A DNA stretch of 64,000 nucleotides from Streptomyces sp. CHD11 (GCF_018638295.1 NZ_JABTTS010000003.1:1-64000); one strand, 5' to 3'; positions 45,683 through 54,371 are shown, numbered from the stretch's first letter. Notes: generated by a model not told the origin, from the letters alone. A program made the numbers and translations.

Positions 45683-46965
45683 ACTGTCACCTCGTCCAGC
45701 GCTACCTCTGCCGTCAGCCGGAACGTACCTTGCTCGCCGAACTCCGCCTGCAGCGTGCCGTGCAGGGCTCTCAGGCGCTCGCGCAGGCCTGGGAGCCCGG
45801 AGCGGGTGGTGCCCGGCGGCTCTATAAGGGCGCCGTCGCTCTCGACGGTAAGCACTGCGCGTTGCCCGGCTGCCGCTGGGGTGACCGCCAGCGTGATCGC
45901 GCACCACTGGGCGTTCCCGTGCCGCAGCACGTTGGTCGTTGCCTCGCGCACCCCCCAGCCCAAGGCCGACTGGACGGCACTCGGCAGCTCCGGTTGGTCC
46001 GCCCCGGTGATGGAGCAGCGCACTCCCGCAGCCTCGAGCACGCCCGCTGCACCCAGGAGTTCGACCCGTAGATCGACCTTCCGGTATCCACGGACGACCC
46101 CGCGTGCTTCGCCCTGCGCATCCTGCGCAAGGCGCTGCACCTCGACCATCTGGTCAACAGCCTCCGGCCGGCCCCGCCGTGCCATCTGCACGGCCAGCTC
46201 GCTCTTGAGCACTATCACCGTGAGGTTCCTTCCCATCACATCGTGTAGATCGCGTCTGAACCGCAGTCGTTCCTCGGCCACCGCAAGCCGTGTTTCGGTG
46301 TCTTTGGCTTGCTTCAGCTCCCACATGAGTGAGAGCGACCACGCGCTGGACCGGCCGACGGATGCCGACAGCAGAAAGCCGATCAGCATGATCACGGGTG
46401 CCAGCGCGAGATCTGCACCTCGCTCGCCCGCCACAGCCAGAACAGCTGCGCCCATAAGCACCGCTGCCCCGTACAGCACGGCGAAGACCCGCACCGACGC
46501 CATCATGGCGAGCGGGATGGTGAACGGAACTGGGGCGAACAGCAAGGCCATCTGCTCCGCCTCGGCTTCCAGCCCCACCAACGCCTCGAAGCCGGCGAAA
46601 GTGGCCATGAGGAGCACCAGCAGCCCTCCGCACAAGTACAGGCGGGTCCAGGGGGCAGGGCCTCGGTGTATGTAGCAGTTCAGCGCCTGTCGGACCGCGC
46701 TGATGCTGGCGCCGGCCAGCGCCGATGCGATGGCTGTAACCAGTCCGGCCAGTACGAGCGGGACCGGCTGGGCCGGCACCGCGAGAAGTACGGGGATGCA
46801 GACCCACACCAGGAGCACGAGGCAGGACGTCACGTAAAGGGTGCCGCGGCTGTAGAGATCCACTTTCTCGAACCTGGTCCGCCGCCGCCATCCGTCTATG
46901 GGCCTGATCGTCCCGCCGGCACCTCGCTTCTCGTGCTTCGTGGCGAGTTGGACCTTCATCGGCAT
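45679..46965 (-). CDS. sensor histidine kinase, NarL/DesK type
   Basis: 428 residues from ATG 46965 (GGGGAA upstream). Residues 35-215 contain five or six membrane helices (YVTSCLVLLVWVCIPVLL, PLVLAGLVTAIASALAG, LYLCGGLLVLLMATFAG, VIMLIGFLLSASVG). Then come the HisKA_3 phosphoacceptor RFRRDLHDVMGRNL, the ATPase-domain WGVREATTNVLRHG and SGLPGLRERLRAL. It should phosphorylate a LuxR-type regulator, but both regulator copies directly downstream are broken, so it is either orphaned or works with a distant partner, such as the one at 51049. Confidence 0.88.
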   Translation of the reverse strand: MPMKVQLATKHEKRGAGGTIRPIDGWRRRTRFEKVDLYSRGTLYVTSCLVLLVWVCIPVLLAVPAQPVPLVLAGLVTAIASALAGASISAVRQALNCYIHRGPAPWTRLYLCGGLLVLLMATFAGFEALVGLEAEAEQMALLFAPVPFTIPLAMMASVRVFAVLYGAAVLMGAAVLAVAGERGADLALAPVIMLIGFLLSASVGRSSAWSLSLMWELKQAKDTETRLAVAEERLRFRRDLHDVMGRNLTVIVLKSELAVQMARRGRPEAVDQMVEVQRLAQDAQGEARGVVRGYRKVDLRVELLGAAGVLEAAGVRCSITGADQPELPSAVQSALGWGVREATTNVLRHGNAQWCAITLAVTPAAAGQRAVLTVESDGALIEPPGTTRSGLPGLRERLRALHGTLQAEFGEQGTFRLTAEVALDEVTV

Positions 46966-47198
46966 GACCGTTCCCCGTGCTTCAGGCTGAGCTCGTCGAG
47001 CAGACGACCTGTCCCCGGTGAGGCTGACAGGGTCTCCGGCCACAGCCATGCGTCCTCGGTCTCGTGGTGATGCCGCAGGTTCGCCACCTCGAAGTCCCGG
47101 AAGAGTGCACGACTCTCCGCAGGTATCGAGTCACGTTTCGCGGCGCCGAGAAGACTGTTTGCCAGACGGTGCGTCTCGTGACTGTGACGCGTCTTCAT
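46956..47198 (-). pseudogene. truncated hemerythrin paralogue
   Basis: 80 codons from ATG 47198: SHETHRLANSLLGAAKRDSI, VANLRHHHETEDAWLWPETL and GTGRLLDELSLKHGE. It closely matches the first half of the hemerythrin at 42383, also at the DNA level, but stops where the third His motif should continue. Its end overlaps the kinase start by 10 bases, marking a deletion or recombination junction. Confidence 0.8.
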
Positions 47199-47285
47199 GA
47201 TCACTCTGGACTCGCGCCCCAAAGGTTCTTCCACTGATAGGACCCTTCTTGCAACGGATGTTGCAGGTCGGATTCGCTTGTTGCC

Positions 47286-47314
47286 GGGGCCTGCCGGTTC
47301 GCCGGCAGGGCCCC
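47286..47314. terminator. strong hairpin with TTCG loop
   Basis: GGGGCCTGCCGG, loop TTCG, then CCGGCAGGGCCCC with one bulged G. It lies 90 bases upstream of the truncated hemerythrin start and probably ends transcription arriving from outside. Confidence 0.65.
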
Positions 47315-47519
47315 GCTCAGCGCGGTGTGACGCCCGTGCCAGGGCAACGAAGCGCACGCCAGCCTGCCGTTATCGACATGCTGCCGTCCGAAAATCTCGT
47401 CCTGCTTTCGTCGGCAGGCAGCCGCATCTGCTCAGCCGGCCGGCGGCCTAGGACAGGTGCTCGGCCCGAGCCTTGCCGGTGAGAGCGTCACCGGCGAACA
47501 CCATGGTGCGGACGGTGTA

Positions 47520-47800
47520 CCGGTTGAGTGAGCCAAACACCGGCACGGCGTCACCAGCCTGTTCGCCGCCTTCCAACATCACCCACGGCGCTGCCATATC
47601 GGAACGCCACCGACGCCACCGGGCTGTCGAACTGTGGCCTGCGCCAACTCGCCTTCACCCCACCGGCTCCTCCTGGATGAACCAGACCGAGCGGGTCAAC
47701 CTGCTGACCGACAAACTCACCCGCCGCGGCGTCCACACCTCCGTGAAGGAACGCGAACCCACGGCCCTTCATCTGCACCGAGAATGCCGACGAGGATGTG
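47520..47800 (+). pseudogene. IS630-family transposase C-terminal remnant
   Basis: Plus-strand pieces read EPNTGTASPACSPPSNITHG, ISERHRRHRAVEL, FTPTGSSWMNQTERVNLL and DKLTRRGVHTSV, matching the C-terminal third of IS630 transposases with an internal deletion between the second and third catalytic segments. It ends against the ABC permease gene. Confidence 0.75.
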
Positions 47801-47803
47801 CGG

Positions 47804-48523
47804 TCAGCGACGTGGTTCCCAGCGGAACATACGGGAGGCGAGCGCGACGGCGACGACGACCCAGAGCAGCGTCGGCAGCAGCAGCGGCAGGGAGTCCGCC
47901 ACAGGTACGCCGCCGTTCCATGCGTTGAGGACGAGTTCGGTGGCCGAGCCGCCCGGGAGGAGCCGCTTGAGTTCGGTGAGCTCCTGAGTGCCGGTGATCC
48001 CCACCCAGGTGGAGACACCGATGGCGCCGAGGCTGACGGGCAGTGTGGTCACCTGGGCGTGCTCAGGGGAGTTCGTCAGTCCCGCCGTGGCCAGGCCCAG
48101 GGCAAGCATCATGGCCACTGTGGAACCGACGGCCGCTCCCAGCAGCGGGAGGCTGTCCGGAGCTCCGGTGACCGCGGCCAGTACGGCGAGGATGACGACC
48201 ACCTGCACGATCGCGAGGACGGTGACCGGGAGCATCAGCCCGATGAGGATCGCGACGTCACTTGCCGGGGTGCTGCGCAGCCGCTTGAGGAAGAGGTTCT
48301 GGCGTCGCGAGGCGAGCGTGGTCACCGTCGTCGTGTAGAGCCCGAAGGCTGCCACGGTGAACATCACCACCGCAGCGATGTATCCGAGGCTGCCCAATTC
48401 GGCGAAGACGTCGTGTCGGTAGATGAAGAACGCGCACGGCGCAATCGGGATGACAAAACTGGTCAGCAGCACCAGCCGGTTGCGGAAAATTTGGATCAGC
48501 TCGCTGAGAGCGATGGAGAGCAT
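47804..48523 (-). CDS. ABC-2 type transporter permease
   Basis: 239 residues with six hydrophobic segments (VLLTSFVIPIAPCAFFIY, YIAAVVMFTVAAFGLYTT, LIGLMLPVTVLAIVQVVVI, MMLALGLATAGL, LPVSLGAIGVST, LLPTLLWVVVAVAL) and the family's LPGGSATELVLNAWNGG segment. It is partner of the ATPase at 48608-49495, 84 bases upstream on the same strand. The pair is divergent from a two-component system that likely controls it, as in other drug- or peptide-responsive exporters. Confidence 0.9.
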   Translation of the reverse strand: MLSIALSELIQIFRNRLVLLTSFVIPIAPCAFFIYRHDVFAELGSLGYIAAVVMFTVAAFGLYTTTVTTLASRRQNLFLKRLRSTPASDVAILIGLMLPVTVLAIVQVVVILAVLAAVTGAPDSLPLLGAAVGSTVAMMLALGLATAGLTNSPEHAQVTTLPVSLGAIGVSTWVGITGTQELTELKRLLPGGSATELVLNAWNGGVPVADSLPLLLPTLLWVVVAVALASRMFRWEPRR

Positions 48524-48607
48524 CGAGATGATTCATTCCTGTGAGGTTCCGGCGTATGGGGGCGAGGTGCGGCCGCTTCCGGTGGCCGGCCAGACCGCCC
48601 TGAGACA

Positions 48608-49495
48608 TCAGTCGCTGCTGATCGCGCGGAAGACGTCGTCAAGTCGGGTCGGTCCGGCCTCGAGGTCGCGCAATACGACGCCGTGGGCGTGCGCCCAGCC
48701 GAGCAGGATGTAGAGGTCTTGCGGGAGGTCGAACGTCTCGATCAGGAACCTTCCCCCGTCGTCGCTCGTGACCAGCAACGGCAGCGGCCCGGGGGCGGAG
48801 GGTGCCAGGGAGAAGCGAATGGTGGCCGGCAGGGTGCGGGTCAGCTCGGAGACGGTGCCTTCCTGGTGGAAGGTGCCCTTATGCATGACTCCGATGCGAT
48901 CGGCGTGCTGCTGGGCTTCCTCCAGATAGTGCGTGGTCAGCACGATGGTGGAGCCGTCCTCACGCAGTTTGTCCACGGCTCGCCATAGAGCGTCGCGGGA
49001 CTGGATGTCGAGTCCGGTGGTGGGCTCGTCGAGGAAGATCAGCTCGGGCCGGCCATAAACGGCGGTGGCGAAGTCCAGGCGCCGCTTCTCACCGCCGGAG
49101 AGCTGAGACACTTTAGTGTCGGCCTTGCGCTTCAGGTCGACAATACCGAGCACACGTTCGACCGTGTCGGTGCGACGGGAGAGCTTGCCTATCAGCTGTA
49201 CGGACTCCTTCACCGTCAGGTCCGGGGAGAACCCGCTCTCCTGCAGCATGATGCCTATCCGGGAGCGAACGGCCCGCCGGTCCCGGGGGCTGCGCCCGAA
49301 GACGCGCACGGTACCCGAGTCGGCCGAGCGGTGGCCTTCCACCGTCTCCAGGGTGGAAGTCTTGCCGGCCCCGTTGGTGCCGAGCAGCGCGTAGACCTCT
49401 CCCTTTTCCACCTGGAAGGACAGGTCTTTCACGGCGTGGAAGCCACCGTACGTGAGGTTGAGCCGGTCAACATCGATGACGGGTGTCGAGGTCAT
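48608..49495 (-). CDS. ABC transporter ATP-binding protein
   Basis: 295 residues from ATG 49495 (MTSTPVIDVDRLNLTYGGFH). Walker A is LLGTNGAGKTST, the signature VSQLSGGEKRRL, Walker B ELIFLDEPTTGLD and the switch His in VLTTHYLEEA. A C-terminal domain of about 80 residues follows, as in DrrA-like antibiotic exporters. The Walker A third position is Thr instead of the usual Pro, still within tolerance. Confidence 0.92.
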   Translation of the reverse strand: MTSTPVIDVDRLNLTYGGFHAVKDLSFQVEKGEVYALLGTNGAGKTSTLETVEGHRSADSGTVRVFGRSPRDRRAVRSRIGIMLQESGFSPDLTVKESVQLIGKLSRRTDTVERVLGIVDLKRKADTKVSQLSGGEKRRLDFATAVYGRPELIFLDEPTTGLDIQSRDALWRAVDKLREDGSTIVLTTHYLEEAQQHADRIGVMHKGTFHQEGTVSELTRTLPATIRFSLAPSAPGPLPLLVTSDDGGRFLIETFDLPQDLYILLGWAHAHGVVLRDLEAGPTRLDDVFRAISSD

Positions 49496-49539
49496 GCTCC
49501 GATTGCACTCCATGCCGCGACAGGCCGGCAGTGGCGTGG

Positions 49540-49560
49540 TGTCACGACCAGTCCGTGACA
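49540..49560. promoter_or_regulatory. inverted repeat TGTCACG-N7-CGTGACA
   Basis: Perfect 7-bp arms 44-64 bases upstream of the ABC ATPase start, in the divergent gap facing the kinase/regulator genes. The size suits a NarL-type regulator dimer site. Confidence 0.5.
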
Positions 49561-49578
49561 TTTCCAAGGGCGAGGACA

Positions 49579-49591
49579 TGACGTGATGTCA
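49579..49591. promoter_or_regulatory. inverted repeat TGACGTGATGTCA
   Basis: TGAC arms around a 5-base centre, 18 bases beyond the first inverted repeat in the same divergent promoter region. It may be a second regulator half or the RNA polymerase-proximal site. Confidence 0.4.
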
Positions 49592-49697
49592 CTGGTGGCA
49601 TCGGTGGAAGCAGGCTGACGCTGTCAAACGCATCTCGTTGCCGACCCGGACATCACCCGCTGTCCGCACTCAAACACTCGATTCCAGAGAGACCGCC

Positions 49698-49916
49698 ATG
49701 AACACACGGCCCCTGCACCTCCTGCTGGCGGCCGATACCGCCGTCATCGCCACGGCCTGCGTCGCCTTTGCCCTCCGTCACCTCGGCACCGGCCTTTACC
49801 CTGATGCCATGGAGTCATGGATCGAGGATCACCAGTGGCTCAGGTGGGCGGCTGCGGGCATCCTCGCGCCAGACGCCGTGGTGATCCCTGTGCTCGGCCT
49901 GTGGACCCTGCGGTGA
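49698..49916 (+). CDS. small membrane protein, kinase-operon leader gene
   Basis: 72 residues from ATG 49698 (GAGAG upstream). Two hydrophobic helices (LLLAADTAVIATACVAFAL and AAGILAPDAVVIPVLGLW) flank an acidic loop (ESWIEDHQW). The stop overlaps the kinase GTG (GTGA), so it is translated with the kinase. It may be an accessory membrane subunit of the sensor. No named family. Confidence 0.7.
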   Translation: MNTRPLHLLLAADTAVIATACVAFALRHLGTGLYPDAMESWIEDHQWLRWAAAGILAPDAVVIPVLGLWTLR

Positions 49917-51052
49917 GGCCGCAGGGTAGCAGCGCCGGGATGATCGGGCGTCGCGTGGAGACACGCGAACGGTTGCGTCGGCTCAACGCTTCCGCGATGG
50001 CAGTCGTCACCCTCGCGGTAGGCACGCTGGTGGTCGCGGTCGATGCCCGGACCTGGTTGGACGCGGTCGTCCTGAGCACCGGCGTGATCGCCGCCTTCGT
50101 CGCCTCCATACGGTGGACGGCAGTCGGCATCCCGCGCGTCGTCCTCCCATGCCTGATCGTCACAGCCGCGGTATGGATCGTTGGCTCGCTGGCGCTGGAC
50201 GCACACGCCGCCTTCTACGGAATTTCCGTCGTCGGCTCGCTCTACGCCCCCAAGCTGCCGCGCCATCGCGTCCTGGCCGCCATCGGGCTGGCCGCCTTCG
50301 TCGCCCTCGTGGGCGCGGCAGGACTGCTGGTCGCGCCGGACGACACGACGAATGTGCTGCTCCTGTACGTCTTGGTCCCGGCGGGAGTCACCGTAGTGGT
50401 GACCGGCACCATGTTCGCCGGCCAGGTCTTCTACGACCTCGTCGAGGAACTGGAGGACTCGAGGGAACGAGAGGCGGAACTGGCCGTCGTCAAGGAAAGG
50501 ATGCGGTTCGCCAGCGATCTGCACGACATCCAGGGGCACACCCTGCACGTGGTCAAACTCAAGATCACGCTGGCCGAGAGGCTGCTGGGAACCGACATCG
50601 GACGCGCCGGGGTGGAGCTGAGGGAGGTGCACGCCCTCGTCGGCGACACGATCACCCAAACCAAGGACCTCGCCTACGGGCAACGGCGGCTCAACCTCTA
50701 CGCCGAGCTGGAGAACGCCAAGAACCTCTTCGAGGCCGCCGGTATCTACGTCCGGGTGGAGCGGGAAACGGAAGTCGCCGCGCGGGTCGGCGAGCTGCTC
50801 GGCCAGGTGCTGCGAGAGACAACGACCAACATTCTGCGCCACGCGCAGGCCACCTACGTGAAGATCACGCTCTCGAAGTCGGGCATCGCCGTTCTCAACG
50901 ACGGCGTGGGTCCCGCGCCCCTGTCCGGTCTCAGCGGACTGTCCACGCTCAGGGAGCGCGTAGCCGACAACGGAGGTGAGCTGATCGTGGAGAAAGGTGA
51001 CGGGCGCTTCCTCACGCGCGCGCAGTTCCCTGACGGGAGGAGCGACCGATGA
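49913..51052 (+). CDS. sensor histidine kinase, NarL/DesK type
   Basis: 379 residues from GTG 49913. Five hydrophobic helices lie within residues 20-170 (MAVVTLAVGTLVVAVDA, LDAVVLSTGVIAAFVASI, VVLPCLIVTAAVWIVGSLAL, VLAAIGLAAFVALVGAAGLL, LLLYVLVPAGVTVVVTGTMF). Then come the HisKA_3 site RFASDLHDIQGHTLHVVK and the ATPase motif VLRETTTNILRHAQA with GLSGLSTLRERV. Its stop overlaps the ATG of the regulator gene. With the divergent ABC exporter it resembles cell-envelope or antibiotic sensing systems. Confidence 0.92.
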   Translation: MRPQGSSAGMIGRRVETRERLRRLNASAMAVVTLAVGTLVVAVDARTWLDAVVLSTGVIAAFVASIRWTAVGIPRVVLPCLIVTAAVWIVGSLALDAHAAFYGISVVGSLYAPKLPRHRVLAAIGLAAFVALVGAAGLLVAPDDTTNVLLLYVLVPAGVTVVVTGTMFAGQVFYDLVEELEDSREREAELAVVKERMRFASDLHDIQGHTLHVVKLKITLAERLLGTDIGRAGVELREVHALVGDTITQTKDLAYGQRRLNLYAELENAKNLFEAAGIYVRVERETEVAARVGELLGQVLRETTTNILRHAQATYVKITLSKSGIAVLNDGVGPAPLSGLSGLSTLRERVADNGGELIVEKGDGRFLTRAQFPDGRSDR

Positions 51053-51651
51053 CGACCGTGGTACTGGCCGACGACGAGGCACTGCTGCGCAAAGCGCTGG
51101 CGACGCTGCTCGCCCTGGAAGGCGGGATCACGGTGCTCGCCGAAGCACATGACGGCGAGTCCGCTGTCCGAGAAACACTCGAACACTTGCCTGACGTGCT
51201 CGTCATCGACCTCGAGATGCCCGGGGTCGACGGCCTGGAAGCGGTCGCCGAGATCCGCCGTACCCGGCCAGATCAGGTGATCCTCATGCTGACTCGCCAC
51301 GCCCGCCCCGGGGTCCTGCGCAAAGCCCTGAAACTAGGTGTTCAGGGCTTCGTCAGCAAGTCGGCCGAGCCCGCGCATATCACGTCCGTGATTGCCACCC
51401 TGCACGCCGGTAAACGGTGGATCGACCCCGACGTCTCCGCGCGCGCCGTGGTGGACGACTCTCCCCTCACCGATCGCGAGATCGATGTCCTGCGCGTCAC
51501 CCGCGACGGCTACTCCGTCGCCGATATCGCCGCCCGTCTGCACCTGGCGGAGGGGACTGTCCGCAACTACCTGTCGAACGCGATGCAGAAGACCCAGACC
51601 CGCACCCGTCACGAGGCGGCCCGCTATGCGTGGACACACGACTGGTTGTAG
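51049..51651 (+). CDS. NarL-family response regulator
   Basis: 200 residues, coupled to the kinase by ATGA. The receiver has Asp8/Asp9 (VVLADDEALLRKAL), phosphoacceptor Asp54 (VLVIDLEMPGVDG) and Lys104 (GFVSKSAEP). The C-terminal LuxR helix-turn-helix is SPLTDREIDVLRVTRDGYSV then ADIAARLHLAEGTVRNYL. It probably binds the inverted repeats at 49540-49591 to regulate the ABC exporter. It is the intact counterpart of the broken regulators at 44800-45682. Confidence 0.94.
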   Translation: MTTVVLADDEALLRKALATLLALEGGITVLAEAHDGESAVRETLEHLPDVLVIDLEMPGVDGLEAVAEIRRTRPDQVILMLTRHARPGVLRKALKLGVQGFVSKSAEPAHITSVIATLHAGKRWIDPDVSARAVVDDSPLTDREIDVLRVTRDGYSVADIAARLHLAEGTVRNYLSNAMQKTQTRTRHEAARYAWTHDWL

Positions 51652-51719
51652 CGGGCCGTTCTGGCGGCGGGCGTCGCGCATCGGCCTACCGAGCTTGTAC
51701 GCGGTTGGCGGTGAAACGT

Positions 51720-52264
51720 CGAACCTGGACGGTTGATCGTGGTCAGGTAGTGGGGAAGTCGACTCGAGCGGTGATCAACAGCACTCACCGGATGGCCCTC
51801 GCCCACGCCGACGCGGCCGGCGACATCGACTGGCTGGTCCGGATCGACTCCACCATCGTCCGCGCCCACCGGCAGACGAACCAGACGATCACGCCCTCGA
51901 CCGATCCCGAGGCGGGCTGACCACCAGGATCCACCTTGCCTGCGACGGCAAGGGCCGCCCGGCTCGCGATCCCGGTGACGCCCGGCAACCAACCACGCCA
52001 GTGTCTGCGCACGCCCTCTGCTGGCACGGATCCGTGTTTCCCACCCCGGCCCCGGCTGGCCGCGCTGCAGGCCCGACCATGTCATCGCAGACAAGGGTTA
52101 CAGCTCCCGCGGCTTCCGCGCCTACCTGCGAAACCGCGGCATCGCCCACACCATCCCCGAGAAGACCGACCAGCGAAGGAACCGGCTGAGGCGCGGTGGC
52201 CCCGGCGGCCGACCGCCAGGGTCCGACCGTAAGACCTACCGGCGGCGCAACACGATCAAGCACT
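51720..52264 (+). pseudogene. IS5-family transposase remnant, several frameshifts
   Basis: Pieces in order: ALAHADAAGDIDWLVRIDST and IVRAHRQTNQT (first Asp), LTTRIHLACDGKGRP, VIADKGYSSRGFRAYLRNRG (second Asp) and RRRNTIKHS, where the catalytic Glu region decays. N-terminus and C-terminus are missing. Confidence 0.8.
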
Positions 52265-52445
52265 CCAGCAGTTCCTATTTCCCTACGAGGCGTCCGCTGC
52301 GCGCCGGACCCTGACCGCGCCGTCGCCGAGTTCCTCCACACCACCTGCGAAGCCGCCGCCGCGCGCGGACGATGGGATCGCTCCGCATGGGAGACAACCC
52401 CTTCGGCGGGATGGCACTTCTACGCCTCGTTGGGCTCCGGGGTAA
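52265..52445 (+). pseudogene. DUF5996 C-terminal fragment
   Basis: Frames read QQFLFPYEAS, APDPDRAVAEFLHTTCEAAA and GRWDRSAWE, then the PFRWDGT-like end out of frame. It matches the last 55 residues of the DUF5996 gene at 33468. It abuts the IS5 remnant directly. 52446-52684 shows nothing recognisable. Confidence 0.75.
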
Positions 52446-52684
52446 GCAAAGTCGAGGAGACGTCCGCCCCGACTGGCCGTTCTCCCCGTTCGCGTGGGCG
52501 GTCTGCTGCGAACAGAATGGCGGATCGGGTGAGCGGGCCGACGCCGAGGCATGAAGGGGGCTTCTTGGCGGCACGCGGACGTCGAGACCAGCGAAAGGCA
52601 CTGCTGGCGAAGTGTCGCGTGACCGTGGTTGTTGGTCCAGTCCGTCCGCTCCTGGCCACGACTACCTCGGCGGTCGGATGGGCC

Positions 52685-53022
52685 TCAGCCGAGCTGCGCC
52701 TTCGGCCACCGCAGGACATCACGTGTGACCGGGTCGGTGATGTCCGCGAACTCATCGTGCCTCTTGAGGAACTTGGCGACGTATGGGCAGACCGGGACGA
52801 TCCGCATGCCGGATGCGCGCACGTCAACGAGTGCCTGCTGGACCAGCTGTGAGCCCAGTCCCTGGCCGGCGAAGGCCTCGTCGATCTCCGTGTGGAAGAA
52901 GACGCGCTGCACGTTCAGGTCACGGTAGGCGGTCAGACCGGCGCGTCGGCCGTCGACCAGGATCTCGTACCGTGATCGGCGTCCGCACGCTCGACGACCG
53001 TGGTGGTGGAGGACTCGCTCAT
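52685..53022 (-). pseudogene. GNAT-like acetyltransferase (YjdJ type) with one frameshift
   Basis: ATG 53022 starts SESSTTTVVERADAD. A shift near 52973 leads to YEILVDGRRAGLTAYRD, then RVFFHTEIDEAFAGQGLGSQ, LVQQALVDVRASGMRIVPVC and YVAKFLKRHDEFADI. This is the short single-domain acetyl-CoA-binding fold with the GQGLGSQLV loop. Only one indel separates it from a normal protein of about 110 residues; it may be a recent mutation or a sequencing error. Confidence 0.75.
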
Positions 53023-53044
53023 GGTGTGCCTTTCGTGAGGGAGG

Positions 53045-53230
53045 TCAGAGGTCCGGCGGGTTCCGGCGCGGTGTGATGACGGCGTTCGGCAGGGCCGGTG
53101 CGGGGAGGCGACCGCCGGGAAAGTCCTCGATGACGCCGCAGCGGTCGGAGGAGGCTTCCCAGTCCTCGCGGACTTTCACGATGTCCTCGTGGCTGCGGCC
53201 GATGAAGTTCCACCACATAGCGAACTCCAT
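53045..53230 (-). pseudogene. pirin C-terminal fragment
   Basis: The frame MEFAMWWNFIGRSHEDIVKV, REDWEASSDRCG, LPAPALPN matches the last 60 residues of bacterial pirin (cupin-type) proteins. The metal-binding N-terminal cupin is missing. Confidence 0.8.
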
Positions 53231-53321
53231 CAGCGTTACCGCACGTCAGCGACGTCCGGCATGCCTGACGGTCAGCAAACTGTCAACATCAGTCATGGGT
53301 GTCGGTCGGCCATGAGGCGGG

Positions 53322-53460
53322 ATTCGCTGGTTCGTGGGACGGGTCGTTCTTCACGGAGTGTGAGCATCCGCGGTCGCGGTGGTCGAAGTGCCCGCACCCC
53401 TACAAGATCCGGTATCGGTCGGCGGCCGGGAAGCAGCTGGAGGAGTCAGGGTTCGCGCCC
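53322..53460 (+). pseudogene. tyrosine integrase N-terminal fragment
   Basis: The frame reads WDGSFFTECEHPRSRWSKCP, HPYKIRYRSAAGKQLEESGF, typical of the N-terminal arm of integrases from actinomycete integrative elements. The catalytic domain is absent. It abuts an IS630 N-terminal fragment, so a former integrative element is suggested. Confidence 0.6.
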
Positions 53461-53469
53461 CAGGACGAT

Positions 53470-53688
53470 GTCCTCGAGCGCTTGACGGAAGTGGATCACG
53501 TCTCTGACGGTGTCCTCGTCAGCCTGCACCAGCTGGGCGATCACCGGCACCCGGTTCCCGCCGGCCGAAGCCAGCAGCATCATCGCCCGCCGATAACGCA
53601 CCGAACCGGTGCTGCCCCGGCGCACGATCTGCTGCAGCCTCTGCCCCTCCTGGTCGGTCAGTCTGCACAAACGGACGGGATCAGCCAT
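53470..53688 (-). pseudogene. IS630-family transposase N-terminal fragment
   Basis: From ATG 53688: MADPVRLCRLTDQEGQRLQQ, RRGSTGSVRYRRAMMLLASA and VPVIAQLVQADEDTVRDVIH, the helix-turn-helix start of IS630 transposases. The catalytic part is missing. Confidence 0.85.
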
Positions 53689-53771
53689 CGCGCCTCCAGC
53701 GATCGGATCAGACGTCACCGCACATCCAACCGCCAGAACCACCGACCCGGCTAACGTATGCGGTCACAGCA

Positions 53772-54371
53772 CTAGCGCCTCGGCCCCGCGACGGCGTAGG
53801 CAGCGGTGCCCACTACCGCGAGAAGCAGGGCCGTCCACATACCCGCGGTCGTGCCGGACGGCAGCAGCATCCAGGTGGCCACCTGCATCGGTGTGTTTGT
53901 CGGCGGCGGGGCGAAGATGGCGACCGAGAGCCAGGCGAACGGCAGCGTCCAGGCGTACTGGCCGCCCGCGAGCGCCGCGCCCAGGGCGGCCAGTCCCAGC
54001 AGGCCCGCGCTGTCCCGGACGACGAACGCGGCGGTGGCCATGGGCCCGCCCGGGATCTGCACCGTCAACAGCACCGCGGCGACGATCGCGCCCGCGAGCA
54101 GCACGTGTGCCGCTCTGCGGGGCACCCAGCGGATCGCCGCCGTCCGGTCCAGCGCGGGGTCCTGCCCGCTGAGCCCGACCGAGACGGCCATCGCCCCGGC
54201 GGCGAGGACGAGTACGGGCAGCCCCTGATCGGTGGGTCCGTCGCCCTCACGCCCGTCCCGGGTGAGTACCGCCACCGTGACCGCGCTGGCGACCACCGCG
54301 GCGAGCGACGCGGGGATCTGCCGGGAGCGGGCGTACAGCGTCAGCCACCTCACCGGAACAGACGGGATCAC
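53772..54371 (-). CDS. membrane protein of the sigma-controlled ABC operon
   Basis: 199 residues from GTG 54371, overlapping the upstream stop (GTGA). It has five to six hydrophobic segments (SLAAVVASAVTVAVL, LPVLVLAAGAMAVSVGL, VLLAGAIVAAVLLTVQI, SAGLLGLAALGAALAGG, LPFAWLSVAIFAPPP, WTALLLAVVGTAAYAVA). Last gene of a five-gene operon. It may be a second permease subunit. No named family. Confidence 0.8.
   Translation of the reverse strand: MIPSVPVRWLTLYARSRQIPASLAAVVASAVTVAVLTRDGREGDGPTDQGLPVLVLAAGAMAVSVGLSGQDPALDRTAAIRWVPRRAAHVLLAGAIVAAVLLTVQIPGGPMATAAFVVRDSAGLLGLAALGAALAGGQYAWTLPFAWLSVAIFAPPPTNTPMQVATWMLLPSGTTAGMWTALLLAVVGTAAYAVAGPRR

Noticed and set aside
49829..51082. 417-codon minus-strand ORF opposite the sensor kinase
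   Set aside because: Shadow frame with Gln/Asp/Gly-rich composition; the kinase motifs are on the plus strand.
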